DNA of 31,337 nt from an uncultured Cloacibacillus sp. (GTDB lineage Bacteria; Synergistota; Synergistia; Synergistales; Synergistaceae). Each line of letters starts with the position of its first letter. Position 1 is the stretch's first letter. The notes under the pieces were generated by a model, which saw only the letters and a list, made by a program, of their open reading frames with translations, was not told the origin of the DNA and made no database searches. A program made the position numbers and the translations under genes. This document shows, one piece after another, positions 8,378 through 17,135 of this stretch. The DNA is taken from NCBI GenBank assembly GCA_900545755.1, contig URAG01000021.1:1-31337 (forward strand), read 5' to 3'.

Positions 8378-9512
8378 TGGCGCGGCTGGGAGATGTGTGC
8401 GAGATAAATATGGGGCAGTCTCCCGATTCGTCCTCTTATAACGAGAAAAACGACGGCTTGCCGTTTTTTCAGGGAAACGCGGATTTCGGCGAACTTTATC
8501 CGACTGCACGCGTCTGGTGCAGCGCGCCTTCAAAAATAGCAAACAAGAATGACATTTTAATATCTGTGCGCGCTCCCATCGGCGCGTTGAACATAGCCGA
8601 TTGTGAGTGTTGCATAGGACGCGGCATTGCCGCTTTGACTGTGGACGAGAGTGTGTGTTCTCAAAAATATTTGTGGCACGCACTGCATAGCAAAGTTGAT
8701 GAGTTAAATTCAAAGGGAACGGGCAGCACGTTCAAAGCCATCAATAAAAAAATTCTTGAAGGGGCAGAAATTCCACTTCCGCCGCTTGACGAACAGCGCA
8801 AAATCGCGGCGGTTCTGGACAAAATCAACGAACTGACAGCCAAACGCCGCCGCCAGCTCGACAAACTGGACGAACTCGTGAAATCAGATTTGTCGAGATG
8901 TTCGGACTGCCTGATAAGAATCCCTATGGATGGTATCAGTCTGTACTTGGTGATTATGTGAAAGTTGTTGGTGGATACGCATTTAAGAGTTCCGGCTTTC
9001 TTGACAGCGGTATACCTGTATTGCGAATTGGCAATATCAATACTGGTCACTTTTCTTGCACGAATATGGTTTATTGGCAAGACGATCCTGCACTAGAACG
9101 TTATAAAGTATATCCTAACGATTTAGTTATGTCGCTTACAGGAACTGTCGATAAAGATGATTACGGCAATGTGTGTATGTTGGGTAATGAGTACCCAATA
9201 TATTATCTGAATCAGCGGAATGCTAAATTAGAAATTCAAAAGTTGTTGGATAAATGTTATTTATCAGAGTTACTGAAATTCCCATATATGAAGAAACAAC
9301 TGACAAAAGTGAGCCGTGGTGTTAGACAAGCAAATATTTCCAACAATGATATACTTAATTTATGCATAACAGTTCCACCGATTGAATTACAAGAGCGATT
9401 TGCTATATTTATTGGTACAGTTGAGGAATTGAAGAGCAAAATTATAAATAGCCTTGTAACTCACGAAACGCTGAAAAAATCTCTAATGCAGGAATATTTC
9501 TCGGCGAGGTGA
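8377..9512 (+). pseudogene. hsdS: Type I restriction specificity subunit, split by a frameshift between its two halves
   Basis: HsdS recognises the bipartite DNA target with two target-recognition domains (TRDs). The first frame (8377-8961) holds TRD1, starting MARLGDVCEINMGQSPDS, and the central conserved coil IPLPPLDEQRKIAAVLDKINEL. It should continue as VKSRFVEMFG, but one A appears missing near 8886, so it runs out as DLSRCSDCLI and stops at 8961. The second frame picks up at 8889 (RFVEMFGLPDKNPYGW; ATG at 8898) and contains TRD2 and the final conserved coil VPPIELQERFAIF to 9512. TRD2 is far more AT-rich than the coil before it. The product may be dead or may act as two half-subunits, since natural half-HsdS proteins can dimerise. 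Confidence 0.85.
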
Positions 9513-9519
9513 TTATCCC

Positions 9520-12500
9520 ATGCCCAACTTCACATTCCTAGAGCAGAAGCCAGAATATGCGATTTTCGCCGCGGCCTGCGTCGAGGCGGAGAATATTTTC
9601 CCAGTCTCGCCCGCGCTCTGTGCCGTGGGGTGCCGCAAGGCGCTTGAGCTCGCCGTGAAGTGGGTGTACGCGGCGGACAAGATGATAACTGCGCCGTACC
9701 GCGATAATCTACAGTCGCTGATTCACGAGCCGACGTTCCGCGACGCTATGGGCAACGACGAAACGTGGAGGAAGCTGCCGCTCGTCGTCAAGCTCGGCAA
9801 TCTCGCGGTGCATACGGCGCGAAGCGTCGGCGCGGGGGACGCGCTCGCTTCGCTGCGCGCGCTTTTCGAGTTCGTCGAATGGATTGATTACTGCTACGGC
9901 GCGGAGTACAAGGAGCGCGTTTTCGACGCGAAGCTGATTCCGCCCGCGAGGGACGCGGCTGCGGAGAAGAGGGCCGCGGAGAGCGAGCAGATCATTGCGG
10001 AGCGCGACGCGCGCATCGAGGCTCTGCTCGCGCAGATTCGCGAAATGTCCGCGCTCTACACGGAGAAGAAGGACGAGCGCAGGGAGGCGCGGCGTTTCGA
10101 ACCGGAAGATCTATCTGAGTTTGGGGCGCGCAGGATTTATATAGACGTGGACATGAAGGAGGCCGGATGGAATTTCTCCGGCCCGGAGGCGGACGTGGCT
10201 GTTGAGTACCCCGTCGATGACATGGCGGGCGTACCGGGGCAGGCCGGCTTTGTGGACTACGTGCTTTTCGGGCGCAATGGCCTGCCGCTCGCTGTTGTCG
10301 AGGCGAAGCGCACTAGCCGCGACCCGAACGTCGGGCGCAGGCAGGCGGAGCTCTACGCGGACGCGCTGGAACGCAGGTTCGGCAGGCGGCCGATGATGTT
10401 CACGACGAACGGCTTCGAGACTTATTTCTGGGATGACGCGAGCGGCCCGCAGCGGCGCGTGAGCGGCATTTTCAGCCGCGAGGATTTGCAGAAGCTGATG
10501 GACCGCAGGAGAGAGCGCCGTTCGCTTGCTTCAGTTAGGATAGACGACAAGATCACAGACCGTTATTATCAGAAGGAGGCCGTCCGCGCCGTCTGCGCGC
10601 AAATGGAGCGCGGCGTGCGGCGGCATCTGCTGGTGATGGCGACTGGGACGGGCAAGACGCGCACGGCTTCGAGCCTTGTGGACGTGCTGAGCCGCGGCGG
10701 GTACGTCACGAACGTGCTGTTCCTCGCCGACCGCGTAGCGCTCGTGAAGCAGGCGAAGAACGCCTTTAAGAATCATCTGCCCGATATGTCGCTCTGCAAT
10801 CTCTGCTCGAACAGGGACGACCGCAGCGCGCGCATCGTGTTCTCAACCTATCCGACGATGCTGAACGCCATCGATTCCGCGCGCGCCGACGACGGGCGGC
10901 GGCTCTTTACTCCTGCGCATTTCGATTTAATCATCATAGACGAGAGCCACAGGAGCATTTTCAAGAAGTACCGCGCGATTTTCGAGTATTTCGACGCGGC
11001 GCTGGTCGGGCTGACGGCGACGCCTAAGACCGACGTGGACCGCAACACCTATGATTTTTTCGAGATGGAGCAGGGCGTGCCGACCTACGCTTACGACTAC
11101 GACACGGCTGTGAAGACGGACAAGGTGCTCGTGCCGTACTACAACTGCGAGGTAAGGACGAAGTTCCTTGAAGAGGGCATTTCATACGACGATTTGTCCG
11201 ACGAGGACAAGGCGCGCTACGAGGACGATTTTGCGGAGGACGGCGGGATGCCGGAGTTCATCCCTCCCGCGGAGCTCAATAAATTCGTTTTCAACGAGAC
11301 GACGGCCGACACTGTTTTGCAGGATTTGATGGAGAACGGCATCCGCGTTGCTGGTGGCGACCGCCTCGGCAAGAGCATAATTTTCGCGCAGAACAAGGTT
11401 CACGCCGAGTTCATCGTAAAGCGTTTCAACAAGCTCTATCCGCAGTATCACGGCAGGTTCGCGCGGCGCGTCGTCTGCGGCGACTCATACGCGCAGACTT
11501 TGCTGGAGGATTTTGAAGTTCCCGACAAGGAGCCGCACATAGCCGTCTCGGTGGATATGATGGACACGGGCATAGACGTGCCCGAAGCGGTGAATCTCGT
11601 ATTTTTCAAGAAAGTTTATTCAAAGACGAAGTTCTGGCAGATGATAGGGCGCGGCACGCGGCTCTGCCCCGGGCTGGGCTGCGTCGATAAGATAGACGGC
11701 GAATATACGGATAAGCGCCGTTTTATAATTTTCGACTACTGCGGGAATTTCGAGTATTTCCGCGCGCATAAGGAAGGCTTTGAGGGGCGTGAGGTGAAGA
11801 CGCTCTCGGAGAGCATATTCGGCAGGCGCGTGAAGATCGCCGCGGCGCTTGAGGACGGCGCTTACGCCGGAGAGGATTTTCAAAGCTGGCGGCGCGGGCT
11901 TACGGAGGAGTGCCGCGCGCAGGTCGATGCGCTGAACAGGTCTCTTGTGTCGGTAAGGCTGAATCTGCGTTGGGTGGAGAAATTCAGGCGCGCGGAGGCT
12001 TTCGAGCATATCGGCGAGAGCGACAAGAGCGATCTGCTGCGCCACGTCGCGCCGCTTGTTTGTTCCGGGGAGGCCGACGAGTTTGCAAAGAGGTTCGATA
12101 ATTTCATCTACGGCCTTATTCTGTCGAAGATGGAAAAATCCCCGGCTTTCAGGCGCGCGAAGGAGCAGCTATGTTCCGTGGCCGCGGCGCTGGAGCGCAA
12201 GGCCGCCGTGCCGCAGGTGGCGGAGAAGCTCGACTTCATACGCGAGGTCCAGTCAGACGAATTCTGGAACGCGGGAGATATTCTGCTGTTCGAGCGCGCG
12301 CGGCGCGAGCTGCGCGGCCTTATAAAATTTCTCGACGACGGCGGCGAGGAGCGTCGGCGCGTCGTGACGAAGCTGGCGGACCCAGTGCTCGAACGGCGCG
12401 AGGGCGAGACGATAGACGCGGCCTACGACTTCGACGACTACAGGGCTAAGGTAAATCGTTATATCAACGAGCACGGCGATATCCCCGCAATTTACAAGCT

Positions 12501-12900
12501 GACGCACAACGTCCCGCTCACGCGGGAAGATTACGGAACTTTGGAGCGCCTGCTGACCGTCGAGCTCGGCAGCGCGGAGGACTACCGCCGAGAGTTCGGC
12601 GAAACGCCCTTCGGCCTTCTCGTGCGGCGCATCGCCAAGATGGACCACTGCGCCGCGATGGAGGCTTTTTCAAATTTCATAAACGACGAGTCGCTCAACG
12701 ACGCTCAGATAGCTTTCGTGCGCAAGGTGATTTTATATATTGAACAGAACGGCTACATGGAGGCCGATGATTTGCGCAGGCCGCCGTTCGACAAGCCTGC
12801 GAGTTTCTTCAAGCTCTTCGACGCAGAGAAACGGAAGGCTCTGCTGGCCGCGGTGATGACGGTGCGCGGCAACGCGGTCATTTCTTCCCCGAAGGCGTGA
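9520..12900 (+). CDS. hsdR: Type I restriction endonuclease subunit R (helicase-nuclease)
   Basis: Motor and nuclease subunit that translocates DNA and cuts at a distance from unmethylated sites. Order of parts in 1126 residues: an N-terminal DUF4145-like helical region (about 20-130), a coiled region, a PD-(D/E)xK nuclease with GFVDYVLF and VVEAKRTS near residue 260, a superfamily 2 helicase with Walker A MATGTGKT near 373, DESH near 473, LTATPKT, and motif VI QMIGRGTRL near 706, then a C-terminal domain for binding the methylase. The frame is intact over 3.4 kb. It starts seven bases after hsdS with an AGGTGAT site. It ends 23 bp inside the convergent MATE gene fragment. With hsdS damaged, its activity is uncertain. 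Confidence 0.93.
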   Translation: MPNFTFLEQKPEYAIFAAACVEAENIFPVSPALCAVGCRKALELAVKWVYAADKMITAPYRDNLQSLIHEPTFRDAMGNDETWRKLPLVVKLGNLAVHTARSVGAGDALASLRALFEFVEWIDYCYGAEYKERVFDAKLIPPARDAAAEKRAAESEQIIAERDARIEALLAQIREMSALYTEKKDERREARRFEPEDLSEFGARRIYIDVDMKEAGWNFSGPEADVAVEYPVDDMAGVPGQAGFVDYVLFGRNGLPLAVVEAKRTSRDPNVGRRQAELYADALERRFGRRPMMFTTNGFETYFWDDASGPQRRVSGIFSREDLQKLMDRRRERRSLASVRIDDKITDRYYQKEAVRAVCAQMERGVRRHLLVMATGTGKTRTASSLVDVLSRGGYVTNVLFLADRVALVKQAKNAFKNHLPDMSLCNLCSNRDDRSARIVFSTYPTMLNAIDSARADDGRRLFTPAHFDLIIIDESHRSIFKKYRAIFEYFDAALVGLTATPKTDVDRNTYDFFEMEQGVPTYAYDYDTAVKTDKVLVPYYNCEVRTKFLEEGISYDDLSDEDKARYEDDFAEDGGMPEFIPPAELNKFVFNETTADTVLQDLMENGIRVAGGDRLGKSIIFAQNKVHAEFIVKRFNKLYPQYHGRFARRVVCGDSYAQTLLEDFEVPDKEPHIAVSVDMMDTGIDVPEAVNLVFFKKVYSKTKFWQMIGRGTRLCPGLGCVDKIDGEYTDKRRFIIFDYCGNFEYFRAHKEGFEGREVKTLSESIFGRRVKIAAALEDGAYAGEDFQSWRRGLTEECRAQVDALNRSLVSVRLNLRWVEKFRRAEAFEHIGESDKSDLLRHVAPLVCSGEADEFAKRFDNFIYGLILSKMEKSPAFRRAKEQLCSVAAALERKAAVPQVAEKLDFIREVQSDEFWNAGDILLFERARRELRGLIKFLDDGGEERRRVVTKLADPVLERREGETIDAAYDFDDYRAKVNRYINEHGDIPAIYKLTHNVPLTREDYGTLERLLTVELGSAEDYRREFGETPFGLLVRRIAKMDHCAAMEAFSNFINDESLNDAQIAFVRKVILYIEQNGYMEADDLRRPPFDKPASFFKLFDAEKRKALLAAVMTVRGNAVISSPKA

Positions 12901-13575
12901 TTTTCTGATTTTCCTTTATGCGCGACACGCCGCGCCAGAACGGCACGAAGAGGACGAGCGCCGCGCACATCGCCAGAAAGTCCGCTATAGGCGTGGCCCA
13001 GACTATGCCTTTGACGCCGAATAGCGCGTTCATCAGGAACATGAACGGAACGTCCAGCCCGCCTTTGCGCAGCACCGAAAGCAGGGCGGGTTCTGTTTTT
13101 CTGCCTACGGATTGGAACGAGGTTATGGCTAGCATAGTTATCGCTATGCAAGGCCCAGTGATGCAGATGATGCGCTGGAACAGCCGCCCGTAGCGCACCG
13201 TCTCCGCGTCGTTTATGAATGCGCGGACTATCGGCCCGGCGCAGGTGAAGAGGAGCAGCGAACCCACGGCCGCGACTGTGAAGCTGAGCATGAAGTCTAT
13301 TTTAATCGCGTCGGTCATGCGGCGGTAGTTCTTAGCGGAGTAGCTGTAGCCGACGAGCGGGAGCACGCCCTGAGACATGCCTGTTGAGACCGCGTAAGAG
13401 AGCATGTCTATCTTTTTCGCAACTTCTATTCCGGCGACGGCGGCGTTTGAATAGCCTGACATCAACTTGTTTATGACTACGTTGGAGAACACCCCGGTCA
13501 GGTTCATCAGGCAGCTAGGCAGCCCGACGAGCAGGACTTCCTTCGGGATGCCGCGTTTCAGCGTATCCCGAAGCC
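12878..13575 (-). pseudogene. MATE-family multidrug exporter, C-terminal fragment (3' part of interrupted gene)
   Basis: Second half of a MATE-type cation antiporter, about 232 residues, beginning RLRDTLKRGIPKEVLLVGLPSC at the element boundary. That segment is the usual start of the second MATE bundle (Gly-Leu-Pro-Ser). Six hydrophobic segments follow, ending in a basic tail. The matching first half is at 20342-21046 on the same strand; together they give about 470 residues, the normal family size. No promoter or start is evident at this end; an in-frame ATG at 13507 has no good ribosome site. The 3' end overlaps hsdR by 23 bp, tail to tail. Confidence 0.88.
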
Positions 13576-13589
13576 GCTAATGTAAACGA
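13576..13589 (+). repeat. Terminal motif copy a (left edge)
   Basis: GCTAATGTAAACGA at the left edge of the element. It matches the inverted right-edge copy at 20321-20334 (reverse complement GCTATTGTAAGCGA) at 12 of 14 bases. Probable recombinase arm site. Confidence 0.6.
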
Positions 13590-13628
13590 AGCCCGGAAAG
13601 CCTTGTGGGACAAGACCTTCCGGGCTTC
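13588..13628. repeat. Long hairpin at the left end of the element
   Basis: A perfect 11-bp inverted repeat, GAAGCCCGGAA (13588-13598) and TTCCGGGCTTC (13618-13628), encloses a second 5-bp stem, CTTGT (13602-13606) and ACAAG (13610-13614). It has no T-run on either side, so it is not a typical terminator. It overlaps the terminal motif. Confidence 0.7.
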
Positions 13629-13652
13629 ATATGTAACTGGAGTAGCACCCCG

Positions 13653-13666
13653 GTTATTGTAAACGG
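13653..13666 (+). repeat. Motif copy b (left end, 77 bp inside copy a)
   Basis: GTTATTGTAAACGG, same orientation as copy a. Between this copy and the end of the OLD gene (13629-13810) I see only AT-rich non-coding DNA with a weak inverted repeat ATTGAAA/TTTCAAT near 13793-13815. Confidence 0.5.
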
Positions 13667-13810
13667 TGAAAATTTTAGGAAGATAAGCGGTCATTCATTA
13701 AAGTTAAGGGACAAAATGCGGTCTGGATAGGCATGTATTATTGAGCATAATAAGGAATCTAGGGAGGGTATTCATTAGAGATTTAACTGATCAATTGAAA
13801 GTTAATTATT

Positions 13811-15663
13811 TCAATAGACTTTTTGCACGTAAGTTCCATCATCAATTGCTTTGATTTTTCTAAACCAAGTTTCAATTTCTTCCCAGGCTCCAATGTGCTC
13901 CAACTCCTCCTTGGAAATTTTCTTTGACAAAGATCCATTTAGACGGGATTTAATAATTTGTTCTCTCCTATCTGCATCACTAATGTTTTGCATACACAAT
14001 TCTGATAACAATTTAGGGACATCACGTTGGTACCAATCTTCTTTATATCGATCAAGTGACACTTTGAATTCAGATTCCACCGATTCACGTGGAAAATAAT
14101 TTTCCATCTCTCTTCTTAAAGTAGACCACCCAAAACGGCGCCCATCTTTAGCGATATTAATTTCTTCTATTAGATCAAGATATTTTTGAACATCACTATC
14201 AGTAATATATATTTCTTTCAAGTTACTTTGTGTGAAATAGTCATGATTAATCCAGTCAACTAAACGTCCTCCTTGAAGTGGTATTAAAGGAATACGTTCC
14301 TTCTGTAAGTCATTTCTTTTAGCTCGGGTATATTTTGGTTAAGGTTAAAGAGAAAGTTTACATCATTTGGCCCTTCAACATATATTATAGTTTTGGTTGC
14401 TGCATACGGAAGTATGCCCAAATCAGCAGTGATATATTTTGCCTTCTTGTGCTCATCATTTTCAGCGACAACTTGCCCGTTTTCGGACCGCATCAAAAAG
14501 ATAAGTTGCTTTATATTTACCAGTTTTGCTATTTCAGGTGTGTGGCTGGTTACAATGATCTGGTGAGATGGTCTTAATGAAAGTTCATTTAATGTTTCAA
14601 AAATCATCCGCTGATAATCTGGATGTTGGCTAGTCTCCGGCTCCTCAATCGCATATATTAACTGCCTATCAGGCTCTTGAGCTATAGCTTTTTCAGCTTC
14701 GGCTCTAAAATAGCTCAAAAGAATCAATCTTCTGACTCCGCTACCACGTTTATTTAGTGGTATTCCATTATCCGACACCAAGTCAAAATTAAACGAGGAA
14801 TCTATTGGCTTTAATGTAACAACCGGCTTTATATCTTTCGCCACTGCACTATCTAATTCTGCAAGTTTTTGAATTGTACGATGTCCAATTTCCTCTACAT
14901 TTTCCTTTACCTTTTGTTGCAGTTTTTCAATTTCTGCGTCCATTTCGGCTAGTACGGCTTTTGTTACAGCTTTAAGAGGGTCTTGAATTTCACTGTCTTT
15001 ATCAGTGTTTTTTCGATCGGATTCAAACAGAAAATATTGAGGAAATTGTTTCGATAGGCTGTCCCCAATATTTTTGGCATCCTCTTTGGAAGTATCAATA
15101 TCAATTGTTGAGCACTCAATTGGAGCTACGAGTTCTTTCGAATATATTGCACGTCTCAGTTCAGCAGATATAGAGCGTTTCTCTGGTATATAGACAGGAT
15201 CATCTTTATACTTATCATATATTTTTTGCAATGAAGAGATTTTTTCTAATACGAGAGGTTTATCATACTGTTTTGGATAAAATGCAACAATATATGTTTT
15301 TAGAGAACTTTTTGTGATACTTCCGCTATGACAATCCCAGCTTTTCTTTATTTCAAGTAAGCCTTCCTCATTAAGTAAAAATTCATCTCTACAATTTGTG
15401 TAGTTTGTGGAATCAATTAGAATCGTCCCATCGGCAACATCAAAGCAACATATAATTGATATTATTGGATCTTCGGCGTATACACACAAATCTGAAATAT
15501 CTATCTTTATTTTATCTGAATTAAAGAATATTTCGAGTGCCTCAAGTATAGTTGATTTCCCTATATCGTTTCTTCCAATAATTACATTGAAATCTGCGTC
15601 AAAATCTACTTCAAAATGTTTATACACACGGAAATTCTGTAATTTAATTTTCTTTAGTATCAT
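13811..15663 (-). pseudogene. OLD-family ATP-dependent nuclease (AAA + TOPRIM), frameshifted
   Basis: Overcoming-lysogenisation-defect family protein: an ABC-type ATPase joined to a TOPRIM nuclease, often used in phage defence. Start chosen at the ATG at 15663 (MILKKIKLQNFRVYKHF) with a GGGGGG site six bases upstream. Walker A is GRNDIGKST (residues 30-38), a coiled region follows, Walker B is IYAIEEPETSQHP near 335, then VTSHTPEIA, and TOPRIM begins at IIYVEGPNDV near 426. The frame then fails at about 14305-14310 (NVFL stop at 14284). The next frame continues ERIPLIPLQGGRLVDW and, with TOPRIM acidic motif YITDSD, runs to 13811. One missing base (ACTTACAG for ACTTTACAG) explains it; repaired length is about 617. 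No UvrD-type partner is adjacent, so this is not a full Gabija pair. AT-rich compared with the host. Confidence 0.82.
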
Positions 15664-15680
15664 ATTCGGCCCCCCAAAAC

Positions 15681-15821
15681 TCACTTTTTTCTTTTAACAG
15701 TTGCCTGAACAGCTTTCGGTGTACCGCATACTTCTATCCGAGTATTAACCCCTTTCTTCGCTGTCAATTGTAAAATCTTTTCTATGGATACCTCACTGAC
15801 TATATCGAAAATATCTTTCAC
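15681..15821 (-). CDS. Possible 46-aa small protein upstream of the OLD gene
   Basis: A small open frame starting at GTG 15821 (MKDIFDIVSEVSIEKILQL, then ...CGTPKAVQATVKRKK) with its TGA 17 bases before the OLD ATG. A perfect -10 box TATAAT lies about 22 bases upstream (15843-15848, minus strand), but no matching -35 box and no convincing ribosome site are seen. The frame is closed by a TAG just before the -10 box. I do not recognise the protein; its basic tail and position suggest a small partner or leader gene of the OLD nuclease. It could also be the tail of a lost larger gene. Confidence 0.35.
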   Translation of the reverse strand: MKDIFDIVSEVSIEKILQLTAKKGVNTRIEVCGTPKAVQATVKRKK

Positions 15822-15842
15822 AGATAAAATACGTCTGGAAAT

Positions 15843-15848
15843 ATTATA
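15843..15848 (-). promoter_or_regulatory. -10-like box TATAAT upstream of the small ORF and OLD gene
   Basis: Reverse complement reads TATAAT. The region 17 bp upstream (TGCCTT) does not resemble a -35 box, so promoter activity is uncertain. Confidence 0.3.
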
Positions 15849-15912
15849 CTAGCCGATTTATTGCAAAGGCAGACTCACTTCCACGGTATCATGAAGCATT
15901 TTGTGTATTGTA

Positions 15913-16899
15913 TCATTTTGACAATCTATACTTCCAATGTCCATCCATGCGAGATTTTATAATCTTTTTCTCTGATACCAAACCAGCAAGAATTCTATTC
16001 GCCGTTGCAGGCGATACCCCACACAGTTCTCGCACATCGGCATTCATGATATAGTCGTGAGTTTTGAGATGCTCCTGAATCTTGTTCCAACGAAGCGTAG
16101 CCTTGTCCATCTTCCTATCACTCATTTCGCCGCTCGTTCCAATTGCTTCCATTAGTGATGCTTTGATGGCTGAGAGCATAAACTCAATAAATACCGTAGA
16201 CTCTCCCGCATCATTGGAGGCATTGATGGCAGCATAATACTTCTGCTGTCGGTCATGGATGATGGACTCCACTGGGAGCCAGGCAAACGCCGAATTCCAC
16301 TTGGAGAGCAGCAGCGTATGCCACAGTCTCCCCACACGCCCATTCCCATCGGCAAAGGGATGGATTAACTCCAACTCATAGTGGAACACACAGCTGCGAA
16401 TCAGCATATGCACCTCGCTGGTCTTTGCCCATTCCAGCAACTCCATGACCAGATCAGGGACATACTGTGGAAGGGTGCCAAAATGCAGAATATGCCCTTC
16501 GCTGTCTACCACCCCCACAGGTCGAGTGCGAAAAACGCCGGATTCCTCCACCAATCCCCGGGTCATGATGCCATGGGCAGTCAGCAGGTCGTCCACCGAG
16601 TATGGGTCCAGTTCCTCCAGCCGCTCGTAGATCTCATAGGCGTTCTTGACCTCGGCAATATCTTTGGGTGGCGCCAGAACATGCTTGCCGTTCAAAACAG
16701 CAGTTACCTGCTCCAAGGAAAGGGTGTTCTGCTCAATGGCCAGCGACCCGTGGATGGTTCGGATGCGGTTGGCACGGCGGAGCGTGGGACTTGTGGATAG
16801 GGGAGAGGCCGCCGTCAAACGGCCCACCAGCTCTGCAATCTCCGCCACATAGCCGATAATCTGATTTGTTATTTCAAAAGGAGGTTTTTTATTTTTCAT
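15913..16899 (-). CDS. Fic-family protein (AMP-transferase) with N-terminal inhibitory helix
   Basis: Fic proteins transfer AMP, or less often other groups, from a nucleotide to target proteins. The active-site motif HPFADGNGRVGR is complete near residues 178-189 (catalytic His, Asn-Gly-Arg). SLAIEQN near residue 52 resembles the class II self-inhibition motif (Ser-x-x-x-Glu), with Gln in place of the usual Gly/Asn after the Glu. The C-terminal 70 residues look like a winged helix (LCGVSPATANRILAGLV), so DNA binding or autoregulation is possible. The start is the ATG at 16899, preceded by AGGTGT. An in-frame ATG at 16944 overlaps the promoter and is therefore excluded. 328 residues, intact frame. 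GC is moderate and unlike the AT-rich OLD gene next to it. Targets unknown. Confidence 0.88.
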   Translation of the reverse strand: MKNKKPPFEITNQIIGYVAEIAELVGRLTAASPLSTSPTLRRANRIRTIHGSLAIEQNTLSLEQVTAVLNGKHVLAPPKDIAEVKNAYEIYERLEELDPYSVDDLLTAHGIMTRGLVEESGVFRTRPVGVVDSEGHILHFGTLPQYVPDLVMELLEWAKTSEVHMLIRSCVFHYELELIHPFADGNGRVGRLWHTLLLSKWNSAFAWLPVESIIHDRQQKYYAAINASNDAGESTVFIEFMLSAIKASLMEAIGTSGEMSDRKMDKATLRWNKIQEHLKTHDYIMNADVRELCGVSPATANRILAGLVSEKKIIKSRMDGHWKYRLSK

Positions 16900-16930
16900 A
16901 ATACACCTCGCTGGCTCAATAATTATTTCT

Positions 16931-16959
16931 ATTATACCGCGCATCGCTCATTTCATCAA
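16931..16959 (-). promoter_or_regulatory. fic promoter
   Basis: On the minus strand, TTGATG (16954-16959) and TATAAT (16931-16936) are separated by exactly 17 bp. The start point would fall about 25 bases before the ATG at 16899. Confidence 0.75.
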
Positions 16960-17036
16960 TCAAAATAAACTTATGCTTGAGTGATGCTTTGCATTCTGAG
17001 GGGAAGAACTGCTATGATAATTTCGAAAAGACCTGT

Positions 17037-17083
17037 CTGCAAAAGTAGCCGTCTGATACTGCATCAGACGGCTACTTTTGCAG
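17037..17083. terminator. Perfect 21-bp palindrome, likely bidirectional terminator
   Basis: Arms at 17037-17057 and 17063-17083 are exact reverse complements with the loop ACTGC. Each arm contains an AAAA or TTTT run at its outer part, so on either strand the RNA ends with a stem and a short U-run. It sits between the fic promoter and the 3' end of the decayed oxidoreductase. Confidence 0.7.
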
Positions 17084-17135
17084 TAGAATAGAGATTCCCT
17101 TCTAAAAAGACATGCCGAGGCCTGTCCAGAAGGTC

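Noticed and set aside
7514..8713. Long open frame on the minus strand opposite hsdM/hsdS
   Set aside because: It mirrors the codon structure of hsdM, has low-complexity Arg/Glu/Val-rich content and no ribosome site or known domain.
13569..13570. GA dinucleotide core, as in TnpX-type recombinases, for the crossover
   Set aside because: CCGA occurs at both edges, but joining there breaks the MATE frame and adds a stop; CGCTA keeps the frame, although it too leaves a TAG.
13811..15663. Complete Gabija system
   Set aside because: Only a GajA-like OLD protein is present; no UvrD-type helicase gene lies beside it, and the OLD frame is broken.
16900..16944. Longer Fic protein starting at the ATG at 16944
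   Set aside because: That codon lies between the -35 and -10 boxes of the fic promoter; the ATG at 16899 has its own ribosome site.
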